Origin: Zygnema cylindricum
Lineage: Eukaryota; Streptophyta; Zygnematophyceae; Zygnematales; Zygnemataceae
Direction: 5' to 3'
DNA: 59,632 bases
Assembly: GCA_037447655.1 (NCBI GenBank)
Contig: JBBHKE010002426.1
Coordinates: 1-59,632 of the forward strand
Shown here: piece by piece, positions 1 through 11,796 of the stretch
Layout of the letters: the number at the start of each line of letters is the position of its first letter
Numbering within the stretch: the first letter of the stretch is position 1
The notes under the pieces: generated by a model
What the model was told of the DNA's origin: nothing
Seen by the model: the letters and a program-made list of their open reading frames with translations, nothing else
The model's database searches: none
Translations under genes and position numbers: made by a program

Positions 1-1640
1 GTGTAACATTTCTTTTTTCCTTTTTATGAATGGGTTTTTGATGTTTAAGAACTAAAACACCTCCATGTAGCTATCGAGGACACCCAATATGGAGAGAAAA
101 AATATCCAGTTTACTGTTGTTAATGTTACACTTACCAAGTCCTGACGACTTTATGATTTTAAGCAAGACATATAGTGGAAATGCCGATATTAAAAAGAGT
201 ACTTTAGAGCTATTAAGTTGATTGGACCTGCTTGTTGGTAACTTTTCAAATAATCATATTTTGTTACGCACCTTGCAATAACTTTTCCTTTGTTTCAAGA
301 ATTTAGACAGTATATCCGATCTTCTACACAAAGATGGGAGTTATCTTAACAAAACCTTCAAAATCAATAGCGATGGTGATGGGAAAGGTATGATGATTGT
401 TTGGGTGCAACTCGAATGTCTAAAAAGAAATGGGTATACGTGTGGATGATTCCTTACATTCCAGCCATTCTGCTATCATGTAGACACAATTTATATGTTC
501 TCAAGTCTACTTTTTAAAATTATAGCTTTGAATTTTACCATCTTCAAAACTGAATGAAACTTATATACAAATATGTGACTTGGAAAAGAAGATTTTGAAA
601 AATACAGTTATGAACTTCAAATACGTGTTTTATCACAACTGGGAATGATTCGGTGAATCAACAAAAACATCAAAATTCAAAAAGGAACTGTTTTATACTC
701 AAACGATCAATTCAGATTGTTTCTCATCCTGTTGCTATTGAACAGGAAAAAAACCCATTCTATCCACTCTACAGTTTTATATTTAGAAAACAAGCACAAA
801 TAGTTATTTTAAATAGTTAAACTGACTTTCACAGTACTACGCAGGGTATTACTGTCAACAATTTTCCACAAAAAGAGAAATCGCCTGTTTTTGTTACCCC
901 GCATCAAAAAGAAGGAATCCTTTCATTGGTAGAAAGTAATTCTTTTGCTTTATGGTATCTATTCACCAAACATTCTCACCAACAAGAACCTGTCGGTCCT
1001 CCATTTCAAGCGCATCAACTCCAGACAGGTCATCCCTGCGATCATAAAATTGTTGAACACAAAAAGAGTTGAGAGTTGAGCTTGAAATTTTAGCATTCAG
1101 CGTCAAAAGGTCAAGGGAATGAATAATGAATATCTCACTTTTGAAGGCCGAATTTTAAAAGGCTATTAGTATGTCCCAATAAGTTGCAGCTTAAAGATAA
1201 AGATCTGACTTTCTCTCTCCCTCTCCCTCTCCCTCGTTTCCTCGTTTTCTTAGGGTTGTTTTGAGTTTGTAGAGGCTTATACATGATGCCCTACCCATGA
1301 TTTCTTCAGTTTCCAATGATCATGTTTTAACTGTTACGAATTGGTAACACATTATTGAAAACTAGAAATGGCATGCATCAACAAGCAAAAAAAATCTATT
1401 TGAGCAGCTTTCAATGGGTAATGTAGCATGAATTGACATGCCTTTCGCTATTTTAAATAAAATGGCTGTGTTCAATAAAAAAAATGGCCAAATTTGATAA
1501 AACTTTGTTCAGTCCAAATAGTTTCAATCAAAAACTTTAATAACGAATTTGCAAAAATGAATATGAACGTTAGTGCGTACTACCCAATCATCGTCCAAAA
1601 TTCAATTGTCCAAAGATCAGATAAAATGTCAGAATGGTTA
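1..1640. other. Unassigned sequence at left edge
   Basis: I see no long reading frame, tRNA, rRNA or terminal-repeat element here. The composition differs from the rest of the window: it is AT-rich, but the GTAC/CGTACG words that crowd the region after about 1650 are scarce. A short pyrimidine microsatellite of TCTCCC-type units lies near 1211-1235. The sequence could be a host intron, a UTR or old intergenic DNA. Nothing in it decides between these. Confidence 0.4.
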
Positions 1641-1649
1641 GTGGATACC

Positions 1650-2053
1650 AACAGAAGCGTGAAACAATATCTTCCGTCAAAGATTTTCTTGCGGCTTCCG
1701 GTGGCCTCGCATCCTCCCTGGCGGAAGGCACATGTCATATGCGACGTGTGCCCATCTGGTCGCGCGGTCGTCGTGGATATTTGTTGAATTTTCCACGAGG
1801 CACGACGGTATTCGTTCAGGCGCTGAGAATTGACCTACTCAGGGTCACTTGTTGCGAACTGAAAGTGTCAGACGACGGCGTATCCGATAATGCATCCGAC
1901 GGTCCACGTTTACGCCCATAAACGTGGAGAATCAAATCCCTCATTCAGTAGCCTTGTTTTCTGACATTTTTTTTTCTTTGGTACGGAACTGTACAAAACA
2001 GTACGGCTTTCAGAAAACAACGTCATTTTTTCCCTAATGGAACCTTGCCCTTA
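1650..2053. mobile_element. Harbinger-like MITE, right part only
   Basis: The right end reads CCCTAATGGAACCTTGCCC followed by TTA at 2054-2056. This is the inverted form of the GGGT(6-8 nt)TTCCATTAG terminus of other MITEs in the window. The interior at about 1690-1925 is clearly related to 24190-24460 inside the complete element 23885-24558: both share the words for GGAAGGCACATG, GACGTGT and CATCCGACGGTCCA. No matching left terminus is visible, so this is a 5'-truncated copy. The short open frames here look accidental. Confidence 0.5.
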
Positions 2054-2792
2054 GACGTTTGCTGTAGGATAGGATCTCTGCAGCCGGCTTTTGTACTTTT
2101 GTACTTTTGTAATTTTATACTTTTGCTTTTGTAATTTGTACCTGGTTTTTTTTGTACTTTTGTACATTCTGAGATATTTTAGGAGTGCAGCAATTCAGAG
2201 ATTCGAAAAATCGCCTGAAATCGGTATCAGAAATCAATACTTCGCAAATCTGATTCCGATTTTTAGCTCGCCGTCGGCTTTTTCTCGAACGGCTTCGTAT
2301 ATTCTACTTTTTGTCTTTTTCGTCACGTGTCTTGGGAACACTCGGTCCCCCGGTTCGGATGACTGAACACAAATCGAGATGACGTCATATTTTTTGTCGA
2401 TACAGGAAAAGTGTCAACTGCAATTGGCCGTTTGCCGCAAAAGGCCACAATTGACATTTAAAAGAAGACAAAAGTATTTGTAATCATTATTTTTTGCCGT
2501 CAGTTTGTACCAAGTCTGTAAGATTTTTGTCCAAATGTGGACTTGCTGACGTAAGCGTCTGCGCAGGAAGAATATACTCAAAATAGGCTTGAAGGAGGAA
2601 AAATGTATTTCAAGCGCGTACATCTAATTCCAATACATTATATAGTTTTTTACTTTTTTAAATTGTAGCGTGTTTTTTAGGGTTGTGGCCACTCGTGAAA
2701 TAGGGACTCATTCTTTGGACAACCGACATTTTGTCCCTCGGTACAGACAAAATTGTACAGGATGCACGTACTTGACTATTATAGTACAATTA

Positions 2793-3741
2793 GGGTACGT
2801 CCCCATGTATTAAAGTATCGACTTTTCTCTGTCTTTTTGCCCTAAAATTCAGGGAACTTTGACAAAACTTTAGCCGTACGAGAAAATCATTTTTACCAAA
2901 GTAGAGTGAACGTCAATTCATACTTCGGATGTACGGCATGTTTGTCGTCATGTGAACGCATTTTGGCGTTTTCTTCTTTTCGACCCCCGAGCAAGAGAAT
3001 CCAACCCAAAAAAAAACTTCATCCAAAATCACCTAGAGGGGGTGATTTTAGTTAGAGTACCGCCCAAACAGCGAATGAAAAATGACCCAGGCACGCGCTA
3101 CAAGAGTGGGAAAATTTTAGGACGAGGGAGAGTCCACTCTATTTTTCTCCTTGCCCGTCACGCGCATGTACGGAAAAAAAATTGCAGGGGTCTCGGACTT
3201 CCACTTTCATTCATGGGGTCCTTTGCAAAATTTTGGGCCGTCGTCGCCTATCCCCTCTCCCTCTCACATTATCGCTTTTATCTCACACTATTTAGAATGA
3301 GACACAACAATATTAGTATAAAATGAAAGATATTTTAAAAATATTATTTTTGACAATTTTTAGGTTTTTTTTAAATGGCAAATCGAGTGAGAAAAGTAAA
3401 AAAAAACGAAATCGGGAAACCATGGCGGAAAGTTATTGAATCAGTGACGTCGACGTTGTCACAAGTGAGCATGACGTCACAATGTCACCAAACCCTACAC
3501 ATCTACAATGTCACAAAAATCTAGACGTCTACCACTGTCACTGTTTTTGTTAGCGTCACTAATCGTCGGAAGTTTCGTAGTCGGCTTCAATCGTCACAGG
3601 TTGTACCTACGTCTACAACCGTCACATTTCAAAGTTCCGATTTCATTTTCGCACATAGGGACGCTCTTCGAAGTAGTACGAAGAATCTTCACTACAGTCC
3701 AAAATACTTTATCAAAGTACCGATTACATTGAGACGTACCC
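2793..3741. mobile_element. PIF/Harbinger-like MITE
   Basis: The left end is GGGTACGTCCCCATGTA and the right end is the near-complement TACATTGAGACGTACCC. Both ends are flanked by TTA (2790-2792 and 3742-3744). A GGG-type terminal repeat with a TWA duplication is the hallmark of the PIF/Harbinger superfamily. At 949 bp there is no transposase. The interior holds a hairpin of the AAATCACCT...GGTGATTT type near 3025-3047. It also shares sequence, inverted, with the spacer at 20870-22300, including a GACGTC-rich block near 3450-3540. Confidence 0.65.
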
Positions 3742-3759
3742 TTAGTCACATATATTTTT

Positions 3760-4400
3760 GTCGCGTAGCTCGAGATACAGGGAAGGTAGTACAGTACACC
3801 TCCAACCGCTATTAGCGTAATGTATACTAATTCCGTCCCGCTTTTTTTTTTCAAATTCTCAAATAGCATAACATATTCTGTTTTTTTCTTTATGCCATTT
3901 GGGGTTTTTTTCCAAGTACCGTACAAAACGAAAGTACGTTGTCTTTTAAATAGTGTGGTGTACGGTCAGTGTCAGACCGTACAAAATCGTATCTTTTTAA
4001 GTGAAAAAGTATAATTAATGAGTTTTAGTAACCGCGGACGCATGAGAATATGTGCTCTAAAAAGGGGATGAAATTGGGCTGTCACATATCACGTTCGCAC
4101 ATATTCGTCCAACAACCACGTTTCGACTGTGTGAACGTACGATTTGTGTACGATTTGTCAGATTTTGTACAATTACCTATATTAGTGTAAGCATGTTTGC
4201 GACCGACATATTTTTTTTTCAAAGATCTAAATTAGCATTAATAAACAATTAGAATGTATGTTTTTTTTGAAAATTTTCAAATTCTTAATTAGCGTAAATC
4301 AATGTAATTATTCCTATACGCTAAAGAAACCTGTACGCTAATAGCGATTGGCGGTGTACTCTACAGTACACCGTGTATCGCTATTAGTGTTAATGTTTTT
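3760..4400. repeat. Decayed TA-flanked MITE-family sequence
   Basis: This contains several degenerate copies of the GCTATTAGCGT / CACGGTGTA terminal words of the TA-duplicating MITE family, for example near 3810 and 4336-4392. The block at about 3800-4145 reappears inverted at 15412-15765, right beside the hAT transposase relic. No clean element boundary can be drawn, so it is best read as overlapping fragments. Confidence 0.4.
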
Positions 4401-4544
4401 GTCGCCACTTAATACATCTTTTCTCCGTACAGATTTGTCATATTGTTGATCTGACGGTCCCGATTGATATGTAATATTGCCACCTTCCGATTGGTGGTTT
4501 CAAATTGAAAATCCGACAAGTGTGTACGGAGAAAATATGTTTTT

Positions 4545-5113
4545 ACCATAGTTCAAAAATAGGTGAAAGTACGCCTATACAATATGCCTATTGTACACAA
4601 AACATACAATATGGCCTTAAGACCCATATTGTATTGGTCGCAAATTGAAAAATAATAGTAACAGGGTTGAGTTGCACATCGATCGATAGAGAATTAATCG
4701 TCATGTTTAAATTTTGAAAAACATTCGGACAAATTTTTATTTTTCCGTGAGTTTTTAGGTATTTTTTATTTAAACCGTCAGATTTGGACGATCGGACGGT
4801 CGCTGATCAAAGTAGCGATCTAAGAAGATCACATGAAAAGCCCATAACACAACTTACGATAGGACTTACGTCTGCGTTTTTTTTTCCGGGTTTTTTCCCC
4901 CGCGGAATGTCATCCCACGCCGTGTCAGTTCGCTAAAAAGATTCGTCCGGCGGCGTGCGCTGTACTGTGATGATACGTCATATTGGTACGTTCGTACAAG
5001 AGTGTGCACAACGCACACACATACAGTATGCCTACTCTGCGCGAGTTTTGTGCCAAGTTTTGTGGGCCTACCAAAGGCCTACCATAAAAACGCCTACTTT
5101 TGAACTATGGTAT
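4545..5113. mobile_element. Inverted-repeat element, ATAGTTCAAAA family
   Basis: The left end reads TACCATAGTTCAAAAATAGG. The right end is its complement with small changes (CCTACTTTTGAACTATGGTA). A second, shorter copy lies at 57847-58147; both share the internal words CAATATGCCTATTGTA and GCCCATAACACAACTTACG. The element is non-coding and about 570 bp long. The superfamily is unclear because the flanking bases read as part of the inverted repeat. The interior at about 4620-4790 includes a block absent from the second copy. Confidence 0.5.
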
Positions 5114-5494
5114 TTACGTGGCAAAAAAAACATTAACCCTAATAGCGATACACGGTGTACTGTACGGCCGCAAAGGAGTCTTGTCACAGAAATCAGCAGC
5201 TTACCCGCGTGGAGTCGGGACAAATAGAGTGTAAATTTATACTTATTTATTTTTAATATGTCGCATGTGGCGTTACTGTACTGTACTGTACTTCCCAGAA
5301 TTAAGGACAACGAATCCGACCGAGTCCGATTCCGTACGTCAGCAAAATATCTGTATCCGTACTTTATCGAAAAACGACAAACTGCCGACAAGCATTCTCC
5401 GGCGATAAGCTGTCAGAAAATCTGTGCAGCTACCGAATCATCGTACGGATCCAAAAATGTACAAAAAACGTTACAGGAAGTTCTTTTGACTAAA

Positions 5495-6266
5495 GGGTGA
5501 AGTTCCATTAGGCGTAAAGTGAGGTTGTTTACAAATTTTCGTACTTTGCCATAAGGTGCTGTACTTTATCTTTGTTTCTTTCTATTATTAAACAACATCA
5601 AATAAAAGATTAGATCGTGATTCTCCAAGAGTCCGGCAAAAACATTGACCGTTCGATCATGTTTTTGTCTTCATCCGCGAAACAATCTTTAATATCCGGC
5701 TTTGCGATGGACTAGTTCATAATAAAACCTATAGAATCGCTACACGTGGATGATATAGACTCGTGCGACGATGGATTACCGTGCCACCTAAATTTTCACA
5801 AAGTCGCAAAGACCACGTGGCTTCTTACAAGATGGACGCGAATCCAAGAAAATCCAAATGAAAGTCAAAGCCGTAAGATATGCCGTCACGCTCCTTTTGT
5901 CTTTTCTTCAACTTCGTGGTTTCCCGCGCTTCTAGTTTTCGCAAAAAGACAAAGGCTAAAAAAGCATAGGCGCGCAAAACGTTAGAGCGATACAATGACA
6001 TAGTACGCATATTATATTTCGTACTAATAGTACCCATATTTCGTACAGTGATACAATATTATAGTACAGATTTTGCAGAGAAACTGGTCGGTGTTTAAAG
6101 TCTTTGAGGATTTTAGGTATTTGATATTTAAACTGACGTGGTACTACTTAAGTCAGGACACGTATATTTACTGACATTTACCGTACCCGATGGCACCAAG
6201 TCCTCAATATTATAGCCAGGAATGTTGTCCGTACAATTAAAAGGCCTCCCGATGGAGCCACGGGCT
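5495..6266. mobile_element. Probable Harbinger-like MITE
   Basis: The left end GGGTGAAGTTCCATTAGGCG at 5495 follows TAAA and is near-identical to the left end of the complete element at 24562-25287. The proposed right end CCCGATGGAGCCACGGGC, followed by TAAA, is only a weak complement of it. The right boundary is therefore uncertain. There is no coding capacity. Confidence 0.35.
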
Positions 6267-6630
6267 AAAGATCCTGAAAGCCAACGGGGAAGATCCATCT
6301 GTTTTTATTCCGGCAAAACCGTACATGTCACCGACAAGTCAAAATAATTCTTGTCGAAAATGTTTGACTGGTATTGTATCGTACGGTCCTATCATGTCTA
6401 ATCTTGTCAATGGGTTGTAATTTTGTAAACCTTGGGCCCATTGGTCTTAAAGGCTCTCGTACGGAAAAACGCGATGATCTGCAGAAATAGTATAGTACAT
6501 CGTGGATCGCTATTAGTGTTGATAACACTAGTTCTTTGACCCTCGAACCTAAAATAAAATTAATAAGCTTTTTTTTTTTTTTTTACGTTAATATGGGTAC
6601 TGTTTGAATCGCGTTAATAATTATAATTTG

Positions 6631-7645
6631 TAGTGTTGTGTATCGGTAAAGATTTGCCGATAACCGATATGGGCCTTTTTTCGGGTATCCGATAATCGAT
6701 ATATTGGTACGATATATCGACATCGGTCTTATCGCCGATAAGTAGCCGATAATATCGGGTACTTATCGACGATAAATATTGGTACGATATATCGACATCG
6801 GTCATATCGCCGATAAGTAGCCGATAATATCGGGTACTTATCGGCGATAATGCCGATAACGATAATTATCGGCGATAAATGTACGGACCGTACAGATAAA
6901 TGTACGGTCTGTACACTCAACTGTACTTCTTATTCTACGAACGTGTACAAGCATAGAAAGTACCGTAGTACGTCTTATTCTACAGACGTGTACAAGCATA
7001 GAAAGTACCGTAGCCGCCATGAAATCTGTACGATTTTGATACGGATCCAATAAAAACGATGTACCTTTCACATCCGACGCCATGGCTTTGTCCCTTAATT
7101 CTTTAAGATCCACTGGGGACCTGCCACGTGTCAATATGTCGGCTCTTTTGGCAAAAGCTGCCAAAAGAGCCATTTCGGGATGTCGGGGCTCACTCTGGCC
7201 CGTCCGCTCATGTTTTCTCATTCCAAGTCGTCCGTTCCATTCGGGCGGCGCGCAGAATGTTATTTTGCGTCCTTTGTACTTTTGTGTCCGTCGTCCTTTT
7301 CCAGTTCCATGTTCACCAGTTTTTTAGTAAATTTCTGTACGACGCCGTAAAAATTCTGTTCAGTTAACCGGCCAATGTTTATGTGCTGCGTTCGCCGTAA
7401 TAAATTGCAGTTGAACCGTAACGGAACAGATTTCTATTCGTGGCATACCACGCTATATAAAATCAATAAAATAATATAGTATGTTATAAAGTACTACTGT
7501 CTGCATACTATATATTTTTTAAGTTATCGCCGATATGGAATTTGTTGGTCCCAGACCGATTTATCGGAACCTCTGACCGTTCGATAACCGATAACTATCG
7601 GTATCGGTGTTTTTGCGATAAGTTTTTTACCGATACACAACACTA
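6631..7645. mobile_element. hAT-like non-autonomous element (family hAT1)
   Basis: The ends are TAGTGTTGTGTATCGGTAA at 6631 and its complement at 7627-7645. The terminal 150 bp on each side are packed with short palindromes of the TATCGGCGATA and CGATATATCG type. These are likely subterminal transposase-binding repeats. The central part is related to the copies at 27341-28235 and, inverted and truncated, at about 16785-17627. A minus-strand frame of 127 codons (6838-7221) is matched by one of 112 codons in the 27341 copy. It is broken in the third copy and resembles nothing I know. No clean 8-bp duplication remains around this copy. Confidence 0.6.
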
Positions 7646-7712
7646 GTAAAAAGGTATTCACACAAGGTAATTGCTACTCTTTTATTTGTCGTTTTGTCAT
7701 AGTTTATCAATA

Positions 7713-7920
7713 CACAGTGAATCGCTATTAGCGTAATGAAATAGATAGTATAATGAAACAATTAGCGTTGTTTAGGCTATTTGGAAATTTGGGGGTTTTG
7801 AAGGAAATCATTTACTCTAATTTGTTTTTTAAAGGGTTTTTATTAATTCTTTTTAAGAATTTGGGTAAAATAACGGGGTACCGCAATTAGAGTCACTGAC
7901 GCTAATAGCGATTCACGGTG
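7713..7920. mobile_element. TA-duplicating MITE (short copy)
   Basis: The ends are CACAGTGAATCGCTATTAGCG at 7713 (first 20 bases diagnostic) and CGCTAATAGCGATTCACGGTG at 7920. TA lies on both sides, at 7711-7712 and 7921-7922. The related sequence at about 28800-28840 reads through the same flanks with a single TA at 28820-28821. That empty site confirms both boundaries and the 2-bp duplication. At 208 bp it has no coding capacity. The TA target suggests a Tc1/mariner-type transposase acting in trans, which is an inference from target site only. Confidence 0.6.
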
Positions 7921-8466
7921 TAACTTTTGCTACATTACAGTACAGTATTGTCTTGTACCTTTGGTTGACGTCTCTGAATCCGTACATATTTGAAAAACCA
8001 ATCAGACTTGCAGTCTTATCCACCAAGCTAGAGATTAATCTGGCAGTTTGTTTTTTTCAATACCGCCAGCTTGCTAGATCTTGACCGACATCATAGGGCG
8101 ATTCTGCGACCGACATCAAAATACCGTACGCCACTGGCAAATCCAGTCTTTAAAGTTTAAACGTACTAAAATTTGCTAGGGGACCGGCAGGAAAAAAACT
8201 GAAAACTGTGAAGATTGCATGCATAGTTGTTCAATTCGTACGAATTTGTACATTTTCTATGATTTTAACGTACTATTCGTCGATTCTATACTTTTCGTAA
8301 ATTTCGTATAGTTTTCGCTGTAACACTTTCAAAATTGTACGGATGTTGTCCCCTTATTCTTAACCTTAAAAAATCCTTAAAATTCCTAAAACGAACGTAC
8401 AATATACGGAAATGTACAAATTGCACGGAAAGTGTCCCTTTAAAGTCCTAGAAGTACTTAAAATGC

Positions 8467-8545
8467 AGTGTTGTGTATCCGTAAAAAACTTATCGCGATA
8501 ACACCGATACCGATAGTTATCGGTTATCGAACGGCAGAAGTCGCG
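8467..8545. mobile_element. hAT1 terminal fragment
   Basis: The piece starts CAGTGTTGTGTATCCGTAA and continues into the subterminal palindromes seen at the right end of the 27341-28235 element, inverted. It stops abruptly after about 80 bp at a sequence related to 12655-12850 and 16575-16790. It is a truncated end of the hAT1 family. Confidence 0.5.
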
Positions 8546-9160
8546 AAAGTAAAAAAAAATCATACCCGAAACCGACCGTTTATTTTTTTTCAAAATCCGA
8601 GTATCCGACGCCCAACCGAGTTTTGTCACGTTCTAAAATTGTTAACCGTTAACCGACCGTCGTTTACGAAAAAAAAAATTTAGCCGAAACTTGATTTTTA
8701 GCGACTAACCGTGCCCGCCTGTAAACGAAAAAGTACAATATTAACCAATGTACGACGTATGAAAGCCAATAATTACAATTTGTCGCGTTCCCTAAGATTT
8801 GAGAAATAAGTAATGTACTACCTTGTCATATTTGCGACGCTTTGTCGCGTTCCCTATGATTTGCGAAATGAACCGTGTCAAATTTGCTTGGCTAATCATG
8901 ATGCTACGTACTTCCACGATACCAAAGAGTACAAAGTGTTATGACGTTTTCACTATGCGGTTTGTAAAAACGCATTTTGTCAAAACGTACAATTCACGTC
9001 ATTATGACGTTTGCACTACGCAGTTTGTGAAAACGCAAGTACATCACAACGGCATGTATGAAATAGTTTTTTGTACATTTCCGTTAATAAGGTACAGTTT
9101 TGTACGTTAGCCACACTATTTAAAATGGAACTATACTACATCGCGAATCGTAATTAGAGT
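8546..9160. other. Dispersed-repeat mosaic without genes
   Basis: This holds fragments of a repeat with the phrase TTTGCGACGCTTTGTCGCG, here near 8785-8870. The same phrase occurs as a tandem array at 16311-16526 and singly near 11755 and 12585. Near 8950-9020 there are two copies of an ATGACGTTT...ACGC word. Open frames up to 95 codons look like chance frames. Confidence 0.4.
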
Positions 9161-9162
9161 AA

Positions 9163-9817
9163 GGGTATGGTTACATCAAGAGGTCTATGTAATAGTACGG
9201 AAAACAAAATTTATGTATTACAGAGGCCTCGGTTACATCGCGTAGCGTCTGTAAACAAGTTTTTACATATGTGTTCTGATTTGAGTGGTTCTACGTAAGT
9301 TGACGATCAAGTCTCTAAAATAGTAAAAGATATGGAAACCGAGGAAATCCGTACTTGCGTATTACGTACGTGTACTTCACAAGTGTACCACATCAATGTA
9401 CCTCAGAGATCTCCTTCACTCTGCTGACTTTCAGGAAAAAACCGTATTTATTTTCGGCAAAGACTTTACGGTCACCTTGTCCGAAGGCTCGTGACTTTAG
9501 GGGCGTGTGAAAAAAATCATTTTTCATCGTCGCACGTGTCTATCGTCTAAGTGTAGCGAATTGACTGGTTCTGTATTGGTGAACCCACCTCCGCGAGGTG
9601 GGTTCACCAATACAAAGGCGTATGGAGCGATTGCTTCGCAGATGAAGACCAAAATGTAATCGGACGGTCGATGTATTCTCCTGGATACTTGGAGAATCGT
9701 AATCTTATTTTCTGTAATGTTGTTTTGAAGAAACTCACGAAAATATAGTACGGCATGGTACGGGCAAGTACAAAATTCTGTATTAAACCTCACTTTTCGT
9801 ATGATGTAACCATACCC
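9163..9817. mobile_element. Harbinger-like MITE with central hairpin
   Basis: The ends GGGTATGGTTACATCA and TGATGTAACCATACCC are perfect complements. The flanking triplets are TAA (9160-9162) and TTA (9818-9820), so the duplication is not exact. Near the right end of the middle third lies a perfect hairpin at 9575-9611, with a 17-bp stem and a 3-nt CGC loop. The element is 655 bp. The 89-codon minus-strand frame at 9524-9793 spans the hairpin and is probably accidental. Confidence 0.65.
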
Positions 9818-9839
9818 TTAGTCTTAATCATTCTAACTT

Positions 9840-10737
9840 TGCGTGTAGCTATTATATTAATGTTTAAACTCTTATGTTATTGCTTTTTCTCTCGCAAATC
9901 TAAATTTTTCACTACATGTTTTTGACGGTTTTTCTTTCGACTACGATACTATGTTATGAATTATGCAAAAAAGGTTAAGGTTTTATTATGTATGCTTAAA
10001 ACAAAATCTTATTATTTCACAAGGAAAATCAACTAGCAAAAAACACATTGTGATTGGCAAAAAACATATAAAAAACAACATCATGACAAACGAAATAATA
10101 ATAAAAAATAAAAATAAGCGTATGAATATGAATTATTTATATGTAAATAGTGATGAAGCTCAAATATATAAATTTAATAACAAAACAAGTTATAATGACA
10201 TATACACTAAAGCCATATTAAATAGAATTTAAAATAAATCATACCTGAACTGTCGACTATCGAAAATGGACGAAGGTCCTCACAACACATCAACGCCACC
10301 ATTTTTGATTTTTTTTTCGGTCACTCGTTTTCGCCTCCGTTTTTGAAAGAAAATTACGAAGATGTCCTCTTGAATTATCCATGTAAGCCAAATCTAAACA
10401 TGTGCGAGTGTTGATTGTTGAAGTACCGTTTGTTAAATTGTATTGATAAACTATGAAACATGTATTACAAGCCACAAAACCTGCCCCCTTTACCATGTAT
10501 TTGTTTGATGTTTTGACTTCATAGACATGTTCAATTTTTTTCCAACAATTTGAAGTGGCCCTGCTTTCTTTCACTATGTAATACTGAGCTATTTCACCAT
10601 TTTTTGATTTCGAAGTTTGTTTTGGATTGTAGTTTTAAGGGAAGCGAGGATGTTTTTTTCCATTTTAGTGTATGACTAAGTTTTGTTTGAATTGTGGTCG
10701 ATTTTCTCTAACTTAAGTAGCAATTCAATTTATCGAT
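9840..10737 (-). mobile_element. Internally deleted autonomous hAT copy
   Basis: On the minus strand this has a BED-finger frame (10574-10290) followed directly by a 3' region at about 10090-9840. That 3' region is closely related to 13940-13738, downstream of the hAT C-terminal relic. The catalytic and C-terminal parts that the second copy retains are missing here. This looks like a deletion derivative of the same hAT family. Terminal repeats were not identified with confidence. Confidence 0.45.
10290..10574 (-). pseudogene. hAT transposase N-terminal BED-like zinc finger (fragment)
   Basis: This 94-codon minus-strand frame has the layout of the BED finger that begins many hAT transposases. 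A Trp lies near residue 11 (CWKKIEHV). A Cys pair, CNTC, lies at about 36-39. A GTSTI turn follows at about 49-53, then a final TRTC near 55-58. BED fingers bind the transposon ends. The usual His of the C2H(H/C) set is not visible, so the finger is damaged or I have misplaced it. The frame ends at a stop, and no catalytic region follows. It could also be a captured BED finger of unknown use. Confidence 0.5.
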
Positions 10738-10740
10738 TTA

Positions 10741-11542
10741 GGGTATGGTCCCATGTACTTGTAACTTAGCGAACTTACTTTGTATTTTAACACGGATACT
10801 GCGGACCCGGATTTCAAGTGTCTCTATGCGTTTACTCGATACTGTTATTTAAGTTTGTGACGATTGTATACGTCGATAATACCCGTGACAGATGTCACAG
10901 TGTGCAATTTGTCTTTGCCGCACCATATCTTTTCGAAACTTTTTGAAGCGTCGCAAAGACATGTCGTAATTCTTGAAACGATTTGGTTTGTCGCATGTAA
11001 TTGCGTGACATCGTAGACGTACAACCTTGCAGCCGTGGTTGTACAACATGCCTTTGCTTAATCCTCTCATGTCTGGCCGCCATGACTTTGCAAATCTGGC
11101 CGCCATGACTTCGCAGATTTTTCACCTTTGGCAGATTTTACAACTTTGCGTGAAATGACACTGCAGCCTCGAGACCCCTGCAAAAAAAAAACCGTATAGG
11201 TGTGTGCAGACAAAAACGAACAACCTTGTATTTTTTTTAGTCATCAAAAACTTTTGAAAACTTTTCACATGTGTGAATATATTTTCCTATTGGTGTAAAC
11301 GAATTTACTTAGTTTAAAACACATTTCCGATGTGTTTTATGATAAGTTTGAAGATGACGTGACAGTGGGTCGAAAAAACGCAAGACGACAAATTTTAGTA
11401 CATCATAAGGGCGAGAATGATGCAAATTGTACTCTACAAATTTGTGATTTCTTCGTACGGTCGCAACTTAGGCAGTACGACGCTAAGTTTGAAAAGAAAA
11501 CTACAGAAAAAAATCGGAACTTAGCCACATGGGGCCATACCC
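10741..11542. mobile_element. Harbinger-like MITE, GGGTATGG/CCCATGT subfamily
   Basis: The ends GGGTATGGTCCCATGT and ACATGGGGCCATACCC are flanked by TTA at 10738-10740 and 11543-11545. The element is 802 bp and has no transposase. It is related over its length, in the opposite orientation, to 55039-55813. It is also distantly related to its neighbour 11797-12568, with which it shares both the terminal pattern and internal words. The frames of 73-85 codons inside it are not conserved as proteins. Confidence 0.7.
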
Positions 11543-11796
11543 TTATTGTTTGAAATATGTGAGTAAGCCAATAATTAGGATTTGCCGTGGGAAATTGATG
11601 TAATAATTTGATTTTCACTAATTTATTCACCAATAATTACTACATGTCCCATATCATTGACATAATGATATGATATATTTGTGGGAAACACAATATAAAA
11701 TGCATAATTAGCACCTTGCAATAATGTACGACGTATGAATAAGCCAATAATTACGATTTGTCGCGTTCCCTAAGATTTGGGAAATGAATAGTGTTA

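Noticed and set aside
6838-7221. 127-codon minus-strand frame shared with 27473-27811
   Set aside because: It is open in two hAT1 copies but shifted in the third (about 17100-17300), matches no family, and includes GTAC repeat sequence. It is kept only as a note in the element entries.
9163-9817. Mariner-type element based on TA flanks
   Set aside because: TA could be read at both ends, but sister elements have clear TTA or TAA duplications with GGG ends, so Harbinger-like is preferred.
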